Shown: positions 44,020 through 53,567 of the stretch, one piece after another
Position numbering within the stretch: position 1 is the first letter of the stretch
Layout: every line of letters begins with the position of its first letter
Assembly (NCBI RefSeq): GCF_013317235.1
Contig: NZ_WLCM01000012.1
Location: 65,960 to 129,959 of the forward strand
DNA length: 64,000 bases
Source: Leisingera sp. ANG59
GTDB taxonomy: Bacteria; Pseudomonadota; Alphaproteobacteria; Rhodobacterales; Rhodobacteraceae
Direction: 5' to 3'
The notes under the pieces: model-generated
The model's database searches: none
Seen by the model: only the letters and a program-made list of their open reading frames with translations
Told to the model about the DNA's origin: nothing
Position numbers and translations under genes: made by a program

Positions 44020-45186
44020 ATGTTTGCTGTTTTCAAACGCGCCCGCAAGGCGGCACTGACTGCCGCTGCAGCCGTTTCCGCCATTGCCCTTGCCGCCTGT
44101 GACCCGATTGCCGTTGGCACCGGCCCGACCATCAACACCTCCAAGCCGGTTCCAGTGGCGCTGCTGGTGCCGCGCGGCTCTGCCCAGCAGGGTGACGCCG
44201 TGCTGGCTAAAAGCCTGGAAAACGCAGCCCGCATGGCCATCGCCGACCTGGACGGGGTGCAGATCGACCTGCGGGTCTATGATACCGCGGGCAGCCCCGA
44301 AGTGGCCTCCGGCGCGGCACAGCAGGCGCTGAAGGACGGGGCCCGCGTGATCCTCGGCCCGGTTTATGCCGAAGCCGCAAATGCCGCAGGGATCGCAGCG
44401 CGCCAGCGCGGCGTGAACGTGCTCGCGTTTTCGAACAACCCGGCTATTGCCGGCGGCAACGTCTTTATCCTGGGGCCGACCTTTGACAACACCGCGCGGC
44501 GGCTGACCAGCTTTGCGGCCCGCAACGGCAAGCGGAATATCCTGGTTGTCGGCGGCAATGATGCCGCAGGCAGCGCCGGGCGCAGCGCAATCCAGCGCGC
44601 CGCCGGCCAAAGCGGCGTGAACATCGCCGGCAGCGTCGGCTATGAGCTGTCGCAGCAGGGGGTGATCAACGCCATTCCCAGCATCCGCTCCCAGGCCGCA
44701 GGTGCGGATGCGGTCTTCCTGACCTCTACGACTGCCGGTGCGCTGCCGCTTCTGGCGCAGCTTCTGCCCGAGGCCGGCGTTGACCCGGCAGAAAAACAGT
44801 ATATCGGCCTGACCCGCTGGGACATCCCGCCCCAGACTCTTGCGCTGCCCGGCGTTCAGGGCGGCTGGTTTGCGCTGCCCGACCAAAGCAAGGTGCAGCA
44901 GTTCAGCGCCCGCTACCAGGCCAGCTATGGCGCCGCGCCGCATTCCATCGGCAGCCTGGCTTATGACGGCATTGCCGCCATCGGCGCCCTGGTTGCGGCG
45001 GGCAAGTCCGACGCGCTGACAGCAGGTGCCCTGACCCAGGGCGCAGGCTTCCAGGGCGCGGGCGGCATTTTCCGTCTGCGGCCCGACGGCACCAATGAGC
45101 GCGGGCTGGCAGTTGCCACCATCCAGGAACAGAAGGTCGTGATCATTGACCCAGCCCCAAGCAGCTTCGCCGGCGCAGGCTTCTGA
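44020..45186 (+). CDS. penicillin-binding protein activator, LpoA-like lipoprotein
   Basis: 388 aa. An N-terminal lipoprotein signal with lipobox LAAC places lipidated Cys at residue 27. The remainder is a periplasmic-binding-protein-like domain (VPVALLVPRGSAQQGDAVLAKSLENAARMAIADL; VIGPVY-like ARVILGPVYAEAA), as in LpoA/YraM, activator of PBP1A. The outer-membrane location is inferred. Its place divergent from rsmI-yraN matches LpoA neighbourhoods. The last 41 nt overlap the glnD start. Confidence 0.88.
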   Translation: MFAVFKRARKAALTAAAAVSAIALAACDPIAVGTGPTINTSKPVPVALLVPRGSAQQGDAVLAKSLENAARMAIADLDGVQIDLRVYDTAGSPEVASGAAQQALKDGARVILGPVYAEAANAAGIAARQRGVNVLAFSNNPAIAGGNVFILGPTFDNTARRLTSFAARNGKRNILVVGGNDAAGSAGRSAIQRAAGQSGVNIAGSVGYELSQQGVINAIPSIRSQAAGADAVFLTSTTAGALPLLAQLLPEAGVDPAEKQYIGLTRWDIPPQTLALPGVQGGWFALPDQSKVQQFSARYQASYGAAPHSIGSLAYDGIAAIGALVAAGKSDALTAGALTQGAGFQGAGGIFRLRPDGTNERGLAVATIQEQKVVIIDPAPSSFAGAGF

Positions 45187-47983
45187 AGCCGCCGCCCCGG
45201 CGCAAGCCTCTGCCACCAGCCATCCTGCACCGCTGGGCCCGCTGATCTGCGGCCCGGCGGACATTTTTGACGCGGCCGCCATCCGCTCGCAGATCAAAGC
45301 GCTGGCAGAGGACACCGCCCCTGCGGCCCTGCGCGCAGAAACCGTGAAAATCCTCAAGGCGGCCAACAAGGCCGGGCGTGCGGCCATTGCCAGGGCTTTT
45401 GCAGAAAAACCCTTTGCTGCGCGGGAGCTGACACGCTCCTACACGTTCCTCACCGACGGGCTGGCGACCACGGCGCTCTTTGTTGCCAGCGAACTGCTGC
45501 ATCCGCTGGCAACCCCGACCCGCGGCGAGCGGATCGCGGTCATCGCGGTCGGCGGCTACGGTCGGGGGGAAATGGCGCCGGCCTCCGACGTCGACCTGCT
45601 GTTTCTGACCCCTTACAAGATCACCGCCTGGGCCGAGAGCGTGATCGAATCCATGCTCTACATCCTGTGGGACCTGCGGCTGAAAGTCGGCCACGCCAGC
45701 CGCACCATCAAGGACTGCATCCGGCTGGGCGGCGAGGATTACACCATCCGCACCGCAATGCTGGAGCATCGGTTTCTGGCCGGCCATGCGCCGCTGGCCA
45801 ATGAACTGGACAAACGCCTGAAGAAGGAACTGTTTTCCCAGGACGCGCAGGAGTTTGTCGAGGCCAAGCTGGCCGAGCGCGATGCCCGCCACCTGAAACA
45901 GGGCCAGCGCTATATGGTTGAGCCCAACGTGAAGGAGGGCAAGGGCGGCCTGCGCGACCTGCAGTCGCTGTTCTGGATCGCCAAGTACCTCTACCAGGTG
46001 CAGGATGCCGAAGACCTGGTGCCGCTGGGGCTGTTCCGCGCCGAGGAGATGGAGCTGTTTGCCAAGGCTGCCAATTTCCTGTGGGCGGTGCGGGCGCATC
46101 TGCACCTGGCGACCGGTCGCGCCACCGAACAGCTGACCTTTGACCTGCAGGTCGAAGTCGCCAGCCGTATGGGATACGAGGACAAGGCGGGCCGCCGCGG
46201 CGTGGAAGTCTTCATGCAGGAGTATTTCCGCCACGCCACACGCGTCGGCGACCTGACCCGCATCTTCCTGACCAAACTGGAGGCAAGCCAGCAGAAGAAC
46301 GCGCCGCTGCTGGAGCGGATCTTCCGCCGCCGCCCCCGGATCAAGCCGGGCTACAAGGTGGTGCACAACCGGCTGGATGTGATCGACCCCAAGGCATTCC
46401 TCGAAGACAGGCTGAACCTGTTGCGGCTGTTCGAGGAAGCGTTGCGCACCGGTATGCTGATCCACCCGGATGCAATGCGGCTGGTGACAGCCAACCTGCA
46501 CCTGATCGACGACGACATGCGCAACGACAAGGAGGCGCAGAAGCTCTTTCTGGACCTGCTGCTGAAACACGGCAACTCAGAACGCGCGCTGCGGCGAATG
46601 AACGAACTCGGCGTGCTGTCGGCCTTCCTGCCGGAGTTCGAGCCGATCGTAGCGATGATGCAGTTCAACATGTATCACTCCTATACGGTGGACGAGCACA
46701 CCATTCAGGTGATCTCCAATTTCGCCGCGATCGAGCGCAGCGAGCTGGAGGATGAGCTGCCGCTGTCCTCTGAAATCCTGCGCAAGGGCCTGAACCGCAA
46801 GGTGCTGATGGTGGCGATGCTGCTGCATGACATCGGCAAGGGGCGCGAGCAGGACCACTCGATCCTGGGCGCGCAGATCGCCCGCAAAGTGGCGCCGCGG
46901 CTGGGGCTGAAGCCCTCCGAATGCGAAACCGTGGAATGGCTGGTGCGCTACCACCTCTTGATGTCGGACATGGCGCAGAAACGCGACATCGCCGACCCGC
47001 GCACGGTGCGCGATTTCGCCAAGGCGGTGCAGACGGTGAAACGGCTCGACCTGCTGCTCCTGCTGACGGTCTGCGATATCCGCGGCGTCGGCCCGGACAC
47101 CTGGAACAACTGGAAAGCGGCACTGCTGCGCGCGCTGTACGGCCAGACCCGCGCGGCGCTTGAGGGCGGCATGGAGGCCCTGAACCGCGAGCACCGCGGC
47201 GTCTCTGCCAAAAAGGCCCTGCGCGAGGCGCTGCCGGACTGGTCCAAGGCCGACCTTAAGACCGAGACCGCCCGCCACTACCCTCCCTACTGGCACGGGC
47301 TGCATGTGACGGCGCACGTGGATTTTGCCGAGATGCTGCGGGAATACACCGCCAAGGGAGATCCGGGCGAGGTGATGATCCGGCTTTACCCGGATGAGGA
47401 CCGCGACGCCACCCGCGCCTGTTTCGTGATGGAGGACCACCCGGGCATCTTTGCCCGCATCGTCGGCGCCCTGGCGCTGGTCGGGGCCAATGTGGTCGAT
47501 GCGCGCTCCTACACCACCAAGGACGGCTATGTGACCGATGCCTTCTGGATCCAGGACAGCGAAGGCCACCCCTTCGACCCGATCCGGCTGCACCGGCTGA
47601 AACAGATGATCGAAAAGACGCTGAAGGGCGAGGTCATCACCCGCGACGCACTGAAATCCCGCGACAAAATCAAGAAACGCGAGAAAGCCTTCAAGGTGCC
47701 GACCCATATCACCTTCGACAACGAGGGGTCGGAAATCTACACCATCATCGAGGTCGACACCCGCGACCGGCCCGGCCTGCTTTACGATCTGGCCCGGACC
47801 TTGGCCTCCGCCAACGTCTATATTGCCAATGCGGTGATTGCGACCTATGGCGAGCAGGTGGTGGATGCCTTCTATGTCAAGGACATGTTCGGCTTGAAGT
47901 ATTACTCTGAAACCAAGCAGCGGACGCTGGAGAAGAAACTGCGCGAGGCCATCGCCGAGGGCGCAAAACGGGCGGATATATGA
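45146..47983 (+). CDS. glnD: [protein-PII] uridylyltransferase / uridylyl-removing enzyme
   Basis: 945-aa nitrogen sensor that uridylylates PII when nitrogen is scarce and reverses this when glutamine is high. Domains in order: nucleotidyltransferase near residues 136-155 (GGYGRGEMAPASDVDLLFL), HD hydrolase near 560 (LLHDIGKGREQDHS), then two ACT domains (about 755-840 and 865-940). The only plausible start is TTG at 45146 with AAGG upstream, because no Met or Val start lies early in frame; this places the start inside the LpoA-like gene. An Ala/Pro/Ser-rich N-terminal 30 residues looks poorly conserved. It overlaps murJ by 4 nt. Confidence 0.95.
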   Translation: MTQPQAASPAQASEAAAPAQASATSHPAPLGPLICGPADIFDAAAIRSQIKALAEDTAPAALRAETVKILKAANKAGRAAIARAFAEKPFAARELTRSYTFLTDGLATTALFVASELLHPLATPTRGERIAVIAVGGYGRGEMAPASDVDLLFLTPYKITAWAESVIESMLYILWDLRLKVGHASRTIKDCIRLGGEDYTIRTAMLEHRFLAGHAPLANELDKRLKKELFSQDAQEFVEAKLAERDARHLKQGQRYMVEPNVKEGKGGLRDLQSLFWIAKYLYQVQDAEDLVPLGLFRAEEMELFAKAANFLWAVRAHLHLATGRATEQLTFDLQVEVASRMGYEDKAGRRGVEVFMQEYFRHATRVGDLTRIFLTKLEASQQKNAPLLERIFRRRPRIKPGYKVVHNRLDVIDPKAFLEDRLNLLRLFEEALRTGMLIHPDAMRLVTANLHLIDDDMRNDKEAQKLFLDLLLKHGNSERALRRMNELGVLSAFLPEFEPIVAMMQFNMYHSYTVDEHTIQVISNFAAIERSELEDELPLSSEILRKGLNRKVLMVAMLLHDIGKGREQDHSILGAQIARKVAPRLGLKPSECETVEWLVRYHLLMSDMAQKRDIADPRTVRDFAKAVQTVKRLDLLLLLTVCDIRGVGPDTWNNWKAALLRALYGQTRAALEGGMEALNREHRGVSAKKALREALPDWSKADLKTETARHYPPYWHGLHVTAHVDFAEMLREYTAKGDPGEVMIRLYPDEDRDATRACFVMEDHPGIFARIVGALALVGANVVDARSYTTKDGYVTDAFWIQDSEGHPFDPIRLHRLKQMIEKTLKGEVITRDALKSRDKIKKREKAFKVPTHITFDNEGSEIYTIIEVDTRDRPGLLYDLARTLASANVYIANAVIATYGEQVVDAFYVKDMFGLKYYSETKQRTLEKKLREAIAEGAKRADI

Positions 47984-49530
47984 AACCGATCAAATTGCTG
48001 TCAGGGTTCCTGACCGTCGGGTTCTGGACGCTGGCCAGCCGTCTGCTGGGGTTCGCCCGCGAGATCCTGATTGCCGCCTTCATCGGCCCGGGACCGGTGC
48101 TGGACGCTTTCATCGTCGCTTTCCGCCTGCCCAACATGTTCCGCCGCTTCTTTGCCGAGGGCGCTTTCAACGCGGCCTTTGTTCCGGCGTTTTCCAAACG
48201 CTACGAGGCAGGAGAAGACCCCGCAGGCTTTGCCCAGCAGGCCTTTAACCTGCTGGCCACAGCAGTGCTGGCGCTGGTTGGCCTGGCCATGGTCTTCATG
48301 CCAGGGCTGGTCTGGCTGACGGCAGGCGGCTTTGTTGGCGACGCACGTTTCGATATGGCCGTGGGATACGGCTACATCGTCTTCCCCTACATCCTGTTCA
48401 TGTCGCTGGCGGCGCTGTTTTCCGGCGTGCTGAACGCCACCGGGCGCTTTGCAGCCGCCGCTGCCGCGCCGGTTCTGCTCAACATCTTTGCCTGCACCGC
48501 AATGACAGCCGGGGCTGTTTTGGGCGGTGACGTTGTCGTCTGGCTGGTCTGGACCATCCCGGTTGCAGGTGTGGCGCAGCTGGCGCTGGTCTGGGCAGCG
48601 GCTGAAAGGGCGGGCATCTCCCTGCGCCCCGGTTTGCCGCGCTGGAATACCGAGGTTCGCGACCTGATGCGGGTCGCCCTGCCTGCGGCACTTGCCATGG
48701 GGGTCACACAGATCAACCTGGTGGTCGGCCAGTATGTGGCCTCGGACATCGAAAAGGCCGCCAGCTGGCTGTTCATCGCCGACCGCCTGTACCAGCTGCC
48801 CTTGGGGGTCGTGGGAATCGCCGTCGGCATCGTTCTGCTGCCCGCCCTGTCGCGCCGCCTGCGTGCCGGCGACGCCGCCGGGTCCCGGGACGCCCTGTCC
48901 CGTGCAGGTGAATTTTCGCTGCTGCTGGCGGTGCCCTCCGCCGTCGCGTTTATCACCGTTCCGGTGCCGCTGGTTTCGGTTCTGTATGAACGCGGAGCCA
49001 CTGGCCCCGAAGACGTCGCCGCGATTGCTTTTGCCGTCGCCATCTATGGCGCGGGCCTGCCGGCCTTCATGCTGCAAAAGGTGCTGCAGCCGCTCTACTT
49101 CGCGCGCGAAGACACAAGGACCCCGTTCCGCTATGCGCTGGCGGCCATGGTGGTGAACGCGGCGCTGGCCTTCGGGCTGAAACCCGTTCTGGGCTGGATT
49201 GCCCCTGCCATTGCCGCCTCTGCCGCTGGCTGGGCGATGGTGGCGCTGCTGGCGCTCGGTGCCCGCCGCATGGGCGAGGAAGCCCGGTTCGACGCCCGCT
49301 TCCGCCGCCGCGCCTGGCGCATCCTCGCGGCCGCGGCTGTGATGGGCGCGGTTCTCTATGCCGTGGCCGCCTCCGCAGGCTGGCTGTTCACGCTGGCCTA
49401 CTGGCGCTATTTGTCCCTGCTGGGGCTGGTGGTGCTGGCTGGCGCAGTCTACTTCACCGCGGGCCAAGCGCTCGGCGCCTTCCGCCTGTCGGAGTTCCGC
49501 AGCGCCCTCAGCCGCCGCAAACAGGCCTGA
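47980..49530 (+). CDS. murJ: lipid II flippase MurJ
   Basis: 516-aa MOP-superfamily membrane protein with about 14 helices that flips lipid II across the inner membrane. Family stretches: TLASRLLGFAREILIAAFIG, FRLPNMFRRFFAEGAFNAAFVP and LYERGATGPEDV. It starts in an ATGA overlap with glnD, an arrangement common in Rhodobacterales. It ends about 60 bp before a stable hairpin. Confidence 0.95.
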   Translation: MKPIKLLSGFLTVGFWTLASRLLGFAREILIAAFIGPGPVLDAFIVAFRLPNMFRRFFAEGAFNAAFVPAFSKRYEAGEDPAGFAQQAFNLLATAVLALVGLAMVFMPGLVWLTAGGFVGDARFDMAVGYGYIVFPYILFMSLAALFSGVLNATGRFAAAAAAPVLLNIFACTAMTAGAVLGGDVVVWLVWTIPVAGVAQLALVWAAAERAGISLRPGLPRWNTEVRDLMRVALPAALAMGVTQINLVVGQYVASDIEKAASWLFIADRLYQLPLGVVGIAVGIVLLPALSRRLRAGDAAGSRDALSRAGEFSLLLAVPSAVAFITVPVPLVSVLYERGATGPEDVAAIAFAVAIYGAGLPAFMLQKVLQPLYFAREDTRTPFRYALAAMVVNAALAFGLKPVLGWIAPAIAASAAGWAMVALLALGARRMGEEARFDARFRRRAWRILAAAAVMGAVLYAVAASAGWLFTLAYWRYLSLLGLVVLAGAVYFTAGQALGAFRLSEFRSALSRRKQA

Positions 49531-49592
49531 CGCCGCCCCTCCGGGCCAGTCCCGCGCCGAAAGCCGCGCGCATGCGCGGGCCCGGCCCAACG

Positions 49593-49624
49593 GCTGGCGA
49601 TGCCCCGCAGGGGGCTTCGCCAGC
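49593..49624. terminator. hairpin between murJ and rhomboid-like gene
   Basis: A 14-bp stem with a single mismatch (GCTGGCGATGCCCC against GGGGCTTCGCCAGC, 4-nt loop) lies between convergent genes. CCGCGC-GCAT-GCGCGG forms another small hairpin just before it at 49564-49579. No T run follows either, so termination is only probable. Confidence 0.5.
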
Positions 49625-49644
49625 GGGCGGGAGCGCTTGCGGAA

Positions 49645-50331
49645 TCAATCGTGGCGGATGCGGTTGCGGATCCGTGCCCAGCCGCCCGGCGCCAGGAAGA
49701 ACGACAGGCCAAAGCCGGTGGCAAAACCGGCCAGGTCCGCCACCCAGTCTTTCTGACCGCCAAACAGCAGCCCGAACAGCAGCTGCGCCCCCATCAGAAA
49801 GGCGATCAGCGTGAACGCCCGGCTCTGCTGCGCCCCGACAGAGGCCAGCGAGCGCCACAACAGGAAGGTGAATGCGCCGATCAGCCCGTAAACCGCTGGG
49901 AAACCGCCCACCAGCGGCACCGGCGAGTTGACCAGCAGCGCATAGCCCAGCGCCCCGCCCGCGCCGGACAGCAGGAAGATGATGACCATCGCCAGATCGC
50001 CCATCACCTCGCCCACCATCTTGCCCATCGCCAGCACAAAGACGCAGACAAACAGCGCGTGGGTAAAGGCGCCATGCACGAAGATATAGGAAAGAAACCG
50101 CTTCAGATGCTCCGGCCCCCAGCGGCCGCTTTCCTGCATCCACCAGAAAATATCGCTGGAAAACGCATAGGACTGCACCGCCTCCAGCCTCCAGCCGACC
50201 GCCTCCGGCCCGCCGATGATGCCGCGGGCACCCAGCGAAAACACCGCCTCGATGCCCATGATGATCAGCACCAGCGCCACCACGGCGGCGGGCAGCGGGT
50301 TGACGGGGGCGTTGTGGGACTGGCTGCTCAT
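49645..50331 (-). CDS. rhomboid-fold membrane protein, catalytic residues lost
   Basis: 228-aa polytopic protein with the rhomboid layout of about six helices. The position of the catalytic serine motif GxSG reads GFPA at 143-146 (Pro145). The helix that should supply the catalytic His reads ADLAGF, with Asp199. The H-x3-N oxyanion motif reads HALFV, with Val95. All three active-site positions are therefore substituted, pointing to a pseudoprotease of the iRhom/derlin kind rather than an intramembrane protease. The frame reaches 50580, but ATG 50331 is the sensible start. It is divergent from trpS. Confidence 0.82.
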   Translation of the reverse strand: MSSQSHNAPVNPLPAAVVALVLIIMGIEAVFSLGARGIIGGPEAVGWRLEAVQSYAFSSDIFWWMQESGRWGPEHLKRFLSYIFVHGAFTHALFVCVFVLAMGKMVGEVMGDLAMVIIFLLSGAGGALGYALLVNSPVPLVGGFPAVYGLIGAFTFLLWRSLASVGAQQSRAFTLIAFLMGAQLLFGLLFGGQKDWVADLAGFATGFGLSFFLAPGGWARIRNRIRHD

Positions 50332-50430
50332 CCTGGCTCCTTGCGGCACGGAATCCCCCGCGCCTGTTGACCTATCCTGGCCCCATGGGTAAGCGACGAT
50401 GGTGCATAATTCCAGACGGGAGTTTCCGCG

Positions 50431-51459
50431 ATGAGCGAAACCAGCTTCACCCCGCGCGTGTTTTCGGGGATCCAGCCTTCGGGCAACCTGCACTTGGGGA
50501 ATTACCTCGGTGCATTGAAGCGCTTCGTCGACTGGCAGGCCAAAGATATCGAGACCATCTTCTGCATGGTCGACCTGCATGCGATCACCGTCTGGCAGGA
50601 CCCCGCGGACCTGAAGAAATCCACCCGCGAGCTCTGCGCCGGTTTCATCGCCTCAGGTATTAACCCGGAGGAGTCAATCCTGATCAACCAGTCCCAGGTG
50701 CCCGAGCACGCGCAGCTGGCCTGGGTGTTCAACTGCGTCGCCCGCATGGGTTGGATGCAGCGGATGACCCAGTGGAAAGACAAGGCGGGCAAAAACCAGC
50801 AGAACGCCTCCTTGGGATTGCTGGCCTACCCGGCGCTGATGGCGGCGGATATTCTGATCTACCACGCCACCCATGTGCCGGTGGGCGAGGATCAGAAACA
50901 GCACCTGGAGCTGACCCGCGACATCGCGATCAAGTTCAACCACGACTACGGCGTCAACTTCTTCCCGGAGACCGAGCCGGTGATCGAAGGCGCCGCGACC
51001 CGGGTGATGTCCCTGCGCGATGGCTCCAAGAAGATGTCGAAATCCGACCCCTCGGATGCCAGCCGCATCAACCTGACCGATGACGCCGACGCCATCGCCA
51101 AGAAAATCCGCAAGGCCAAGACCGACCCCGAGGCGCTGCCCTCCGAGGCGGACGGCCTGGAGGACCGCCCCGAGGCGCGCAACCTGATCAATATCTACGC
51201 GGCCCTGAACGAGCAGACAGTGGAGCAGGTGCTGGCCGACGTCGGCGGCCGCCAGTTCTCGGAGTTCAAGCCGATGCTGGCGGATCTGGCGGTCTCCAAG
51301 CTGGCGCCGATCTCCACCGAGATGGCGCGGCTGATGCAGCAGCAGGACGAGATTGACAAGATCCTGGCCCGCGGCGCCGAGCGCGCCCGCGCGATCACCG
51401 CGCCGATCCTGCGCCAGACCTACGACATCATCGGCATGGTGCCGCCGCCGGCGCTCTAA
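50431..51459 (+). CDS. trpS: tryptophan--tRNA ligase
   Basis: 342-aa class I synthetase. The HIGH motif appears as [13 protein letters not shown] near residue 13 (HLGN), the KMSKS motif is exact in KKMSKSDPS near residue 203, and the Rossmann domain contains [24 protein letters not shown] sequence ([10 protein letters not shown]). GGGAG lies upstream of ATG 50431. A terminator follows. Confidence 0.96.
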   Translation: MSETSFTPRVFSGIQPSGNLHLGNYLGALKRFVDWQAKDIETIFCMVDLHAITVWQDPADLKKSTRELCAGFIASGINPEESILINQSQVPEHAQLAWVFNCVARMGWMQRMTQWKDKAGKNQQNASLGLLAYPALMAADILIYHATHVPVGEDQKQHLELTRDIAIKFNHDYGVNFFPETEPVIEGAATRVMSLRDGSKKMSKSDPSDASRINLTDDADAIAKKIRKAKTDPEALPSEADGLEDRPEARNLINIYAALNEQTVEQVLADVGGRQFSEFKPMLADLAVSKLAPISTEMARLMQQQDEIDKILARGAERARAITAPILRQTYDIIGMVPPPAL

Positions 51460-51501
51460 CGCCTAGCGCCCTGGCCCGGCCAGCGGATATCAGCCTGACC
51501 C

Positions 51502-51534
51502 AAGCCGCCCCCGCCCGGGGCGGCTTTTCTTTTT
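51502..51534 (+). terminator. trpS terminator
   Basis: AAGCCGCCCC pairs perfectly with GGGGCGGCTT around a 5-nt loop and is followed by TTCTTTTT. Confidence 0.9.
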
Positions 51535-51612
51535 GCCGCGCGATGCGCAACTAACCCGGTGTTTATCCGTTATCCTTGTGCGGCCACGTGCCGGAACAAG
51601 AAAGGAACCGAA

Positions 51613-53514
51613 ATGAAACCGGGAATTTTCAAATCATCCACGGCGCTGGCAGTGATGATCTCGCTGGCGGCTCCGCTGCCCGCCCTGTCCCAGGACAAGG
51701 GCAACAAGCGGATTGACCTCGCGCAGATGTCCGCGGCTGAAATCGGCGATCTGGTGGACCGCTGCCGCAAGCGGGCCGAACGGCGGCAGAAGAAGCTAGA
51801 AGCCGGTGAAGAGATCGAACAAAAGAACGGCAAGGTAGCCCAATTCTGCCAGGCATATGGCGAAGGCGCATTTGATGCCGCCCTGCCCGCGGACCTGCAA
51901 TCGGCCAATGTGCTGGCAGGCATTGGAGTTGCAGAAGCAGAAGAGACAGCGGCCGCTGAACAGGCAGCCGGGGAGCAGGCTGAAACTGTAGCGGAGGCCC
52001 AGCCCGATACCGGCAGCGAAGAGCAGCGCGAAGCTGAGGTCACTGTGGAAGCCGCCGGGCAGCAGGACGCACAGGAACAGCCTGCAGCGGCTGAAGCGCC
52101 AGTAGAAACCGACGCTCAGGCGGAAGCCGATGCGCAGGCACTGGCAGAGGCGTTGGCAAAAGAAGAAGCGGAAGCACAGGCTGCGGCCGAAGAACAAGCC
52201 GCAGCAGAACAGGCTCAAGCGGGAACGGCAGCCCAAGCAGAGACTGAGGTGCAAACCGAACAGCAAGCTGAAAACGGCACCGCAGCATCCGTCGGCACAA
52301 GCGCCGAGGAAATCGCAGCGGACCTTGCCCAGTCACAAGGCGGGACCGGCAGAGAAACCGACAATCCCGAACTGGTTGAACAGGACAGCCAGGCCCAGGC
52401 TGATGCCCTCGCCGAGGAAACCAGCGAGCCTGCTGCCGCCGCCGCGGCAGCCGCGGACGGCGCGGTTTCCGAAGGCGAGGCCGAAGTGACCGAAGAAATG
52501 GTCACCGAGGACACCGCGCGCAGCTCTGACGAGGAATTCGAAACCGGGGTCAATGAAAACGCCCAGGCAGAGGCCCAGGCGCCCGCCCCGCAGGCCAATG
52601 CCGCCAATGAGGATGACAGCGGCCTGTCGATCCGCGAGCGCAACGCCCTGCTTGGCCTTGGCGCCCTGGCAATCGGCACGCTGCTCAACAACGGCGGCAA
52701 GGTGGTCTCCAACTCCGGCGACCGCGCCATCGTCGAGCAGGACGGCCAGTACCGCGTCCTCAAGGACGACGATGCGCTGCTGCGCCAGCCGGGCTCCAAC
52801 GTGACCACCTACCGGTTCCAGGACGGCTCCACCCGCACCGTGGTGGTGCGCGAGAACGGTGTTGAGGTGGAAACCATCCGCTCCGCCGAGGGCCGCGTGC
52901 TGCGCCGCACCAAACTGCTGCCGGACGGGCGCAGCGTGGTGCTGTTCGACGACACCCAGAAGGCCGAGCGCGTGGTGGTCAATGAGCTGCCGCAGGTGCA
53001 GGACAACCGCCGCGCCTTCTCCAGCGCCGATGCGGTCTCGGCTGAGGACCAGGCCGCAGCACTGGCCGCCCAGGAAGCAAAGACCGTGGACCGCCGCTTC
53101 TCGCTGGCGCAGATCCGCAACATCGACGCGGTGCGCCGCCTGACGCCGGTAATCAATGTGGACACGGTGAATTTCGACACCGGCTCCGCAGTGATCCGCC
53201 CGCAGGAGGCAGAAGAACTGGCAACCCTGGGCAACGCGCTGCGCGAGCTGATTGACCGCAACCCGGGCGAGGTGTTCCTGATCGAAGGCCACACCGACGC
53301 CGTGGGTGCCGCGACCTACAATCTGGCCCTGTCGGACCGGCGCGCCGAAACCGTGGCGCTGGCGCTGACGGAGTATTTCGGCGTGGCACCGGAAAACATG
53401 GTGGTGCAGGGCTACGGCGAAAGCGATCTGGCAATCAGCACCCTGGCAGCCGAACGCGCCAACCGCCGCGTCGCGGTGCGCCGCATCACCCAGCTGCTGG
53501 GCAATCCGGGCTGA
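51613..53514 (+). CDS. OmpA-family protein with long Ala/Glu/Gln-rich region
   Basis: 633 aa. A signal peptide (about 1-26, ending PALSQ) is followed by a short helical region. Residues about 100-330 are low-complexity, rich in Ala, Glu and Gln, which predicts a long disordered or coiled periplasmic spacer. A short hydrophobic NALLGLGALAIGTLLNNGG lies near 350. The OmpA peptidoglycan-binding domain (about 515-630) contains NFDTGSAVIRPQ and the diaminopimelate-contacting region EGHTDAVGAATYNLALSDRR. It likely tethers envelope and wall. AAAGGAA precedes ATG 51613. Confidence 0.88.
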   Translation: MKPGIFKSSTALAVMISLAAPLPALSQDKGNKRIDLAQMSAAEIGDLVDRCRKRAERRQKKLEAGEEIEQKNGKVAQFCQAYGEGAFDAALPADLQSANVLAGIGVAEAEETAAAEQAAGEQAETVAEAQPDTGSEEQREAEVTVEAAGQQDAQEQPAAAEAPVETDAQAEADAQALAEALAKEEAEAQAAAEEQAAAEQAQAGTAAQAETEVQTEQQAENGTAASVGTSAEEIAADLAQSQGGTGRETDNPELVEQDSQAQADALAEETSEPAAAAAAAADGAVSEGEAEVTEEMVTEDTARSSDEEFETGVNENAQAEAQAPAPQANAANEDDSGLSIRERNALLGLGALAIGTLLNNGGKVVSNSGDRAIVEQDGQYRVLKDDDALLRQPGSNVTTYRFQDGSTRTVVVRENGVEVETIRSAEGRVLRRTKLLPDGRSVVLFDDTQKAERVVVNELPQVQDNRRAFSSADAVSAEDQAAALAAQEAKTVDRRFSLAQIRNIDAVRRLTPVINVDTVNFDTGSAVIRPQEAEELATLGNALRELIDRNPGEVFLIEGHTDAVGAATYNLALSDRRAETVALALTEYFGVAPENMVVQGYGESDLAISTLAAERANRRVAVRRITQLLGNPG

Positions 53515-53532
53515 CAGGGCTCAAGAAAACAG

Positions 53533-53563
53533 CACCCGGCGGGCCACATCCGCCGGGTGTTTC
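53533..53563 (+). terminator. terminator after OmpA-family gene
   Basis: CACCCGGCGG pairs perfectly with CCGCCGGGTG around GCCACAT and is followed by TTTC. It lies 19 bp after the stop and immediately before the convergent small gene at 53568. Confidence 0.8.
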
Positions 53564-53567
53564 ACTG

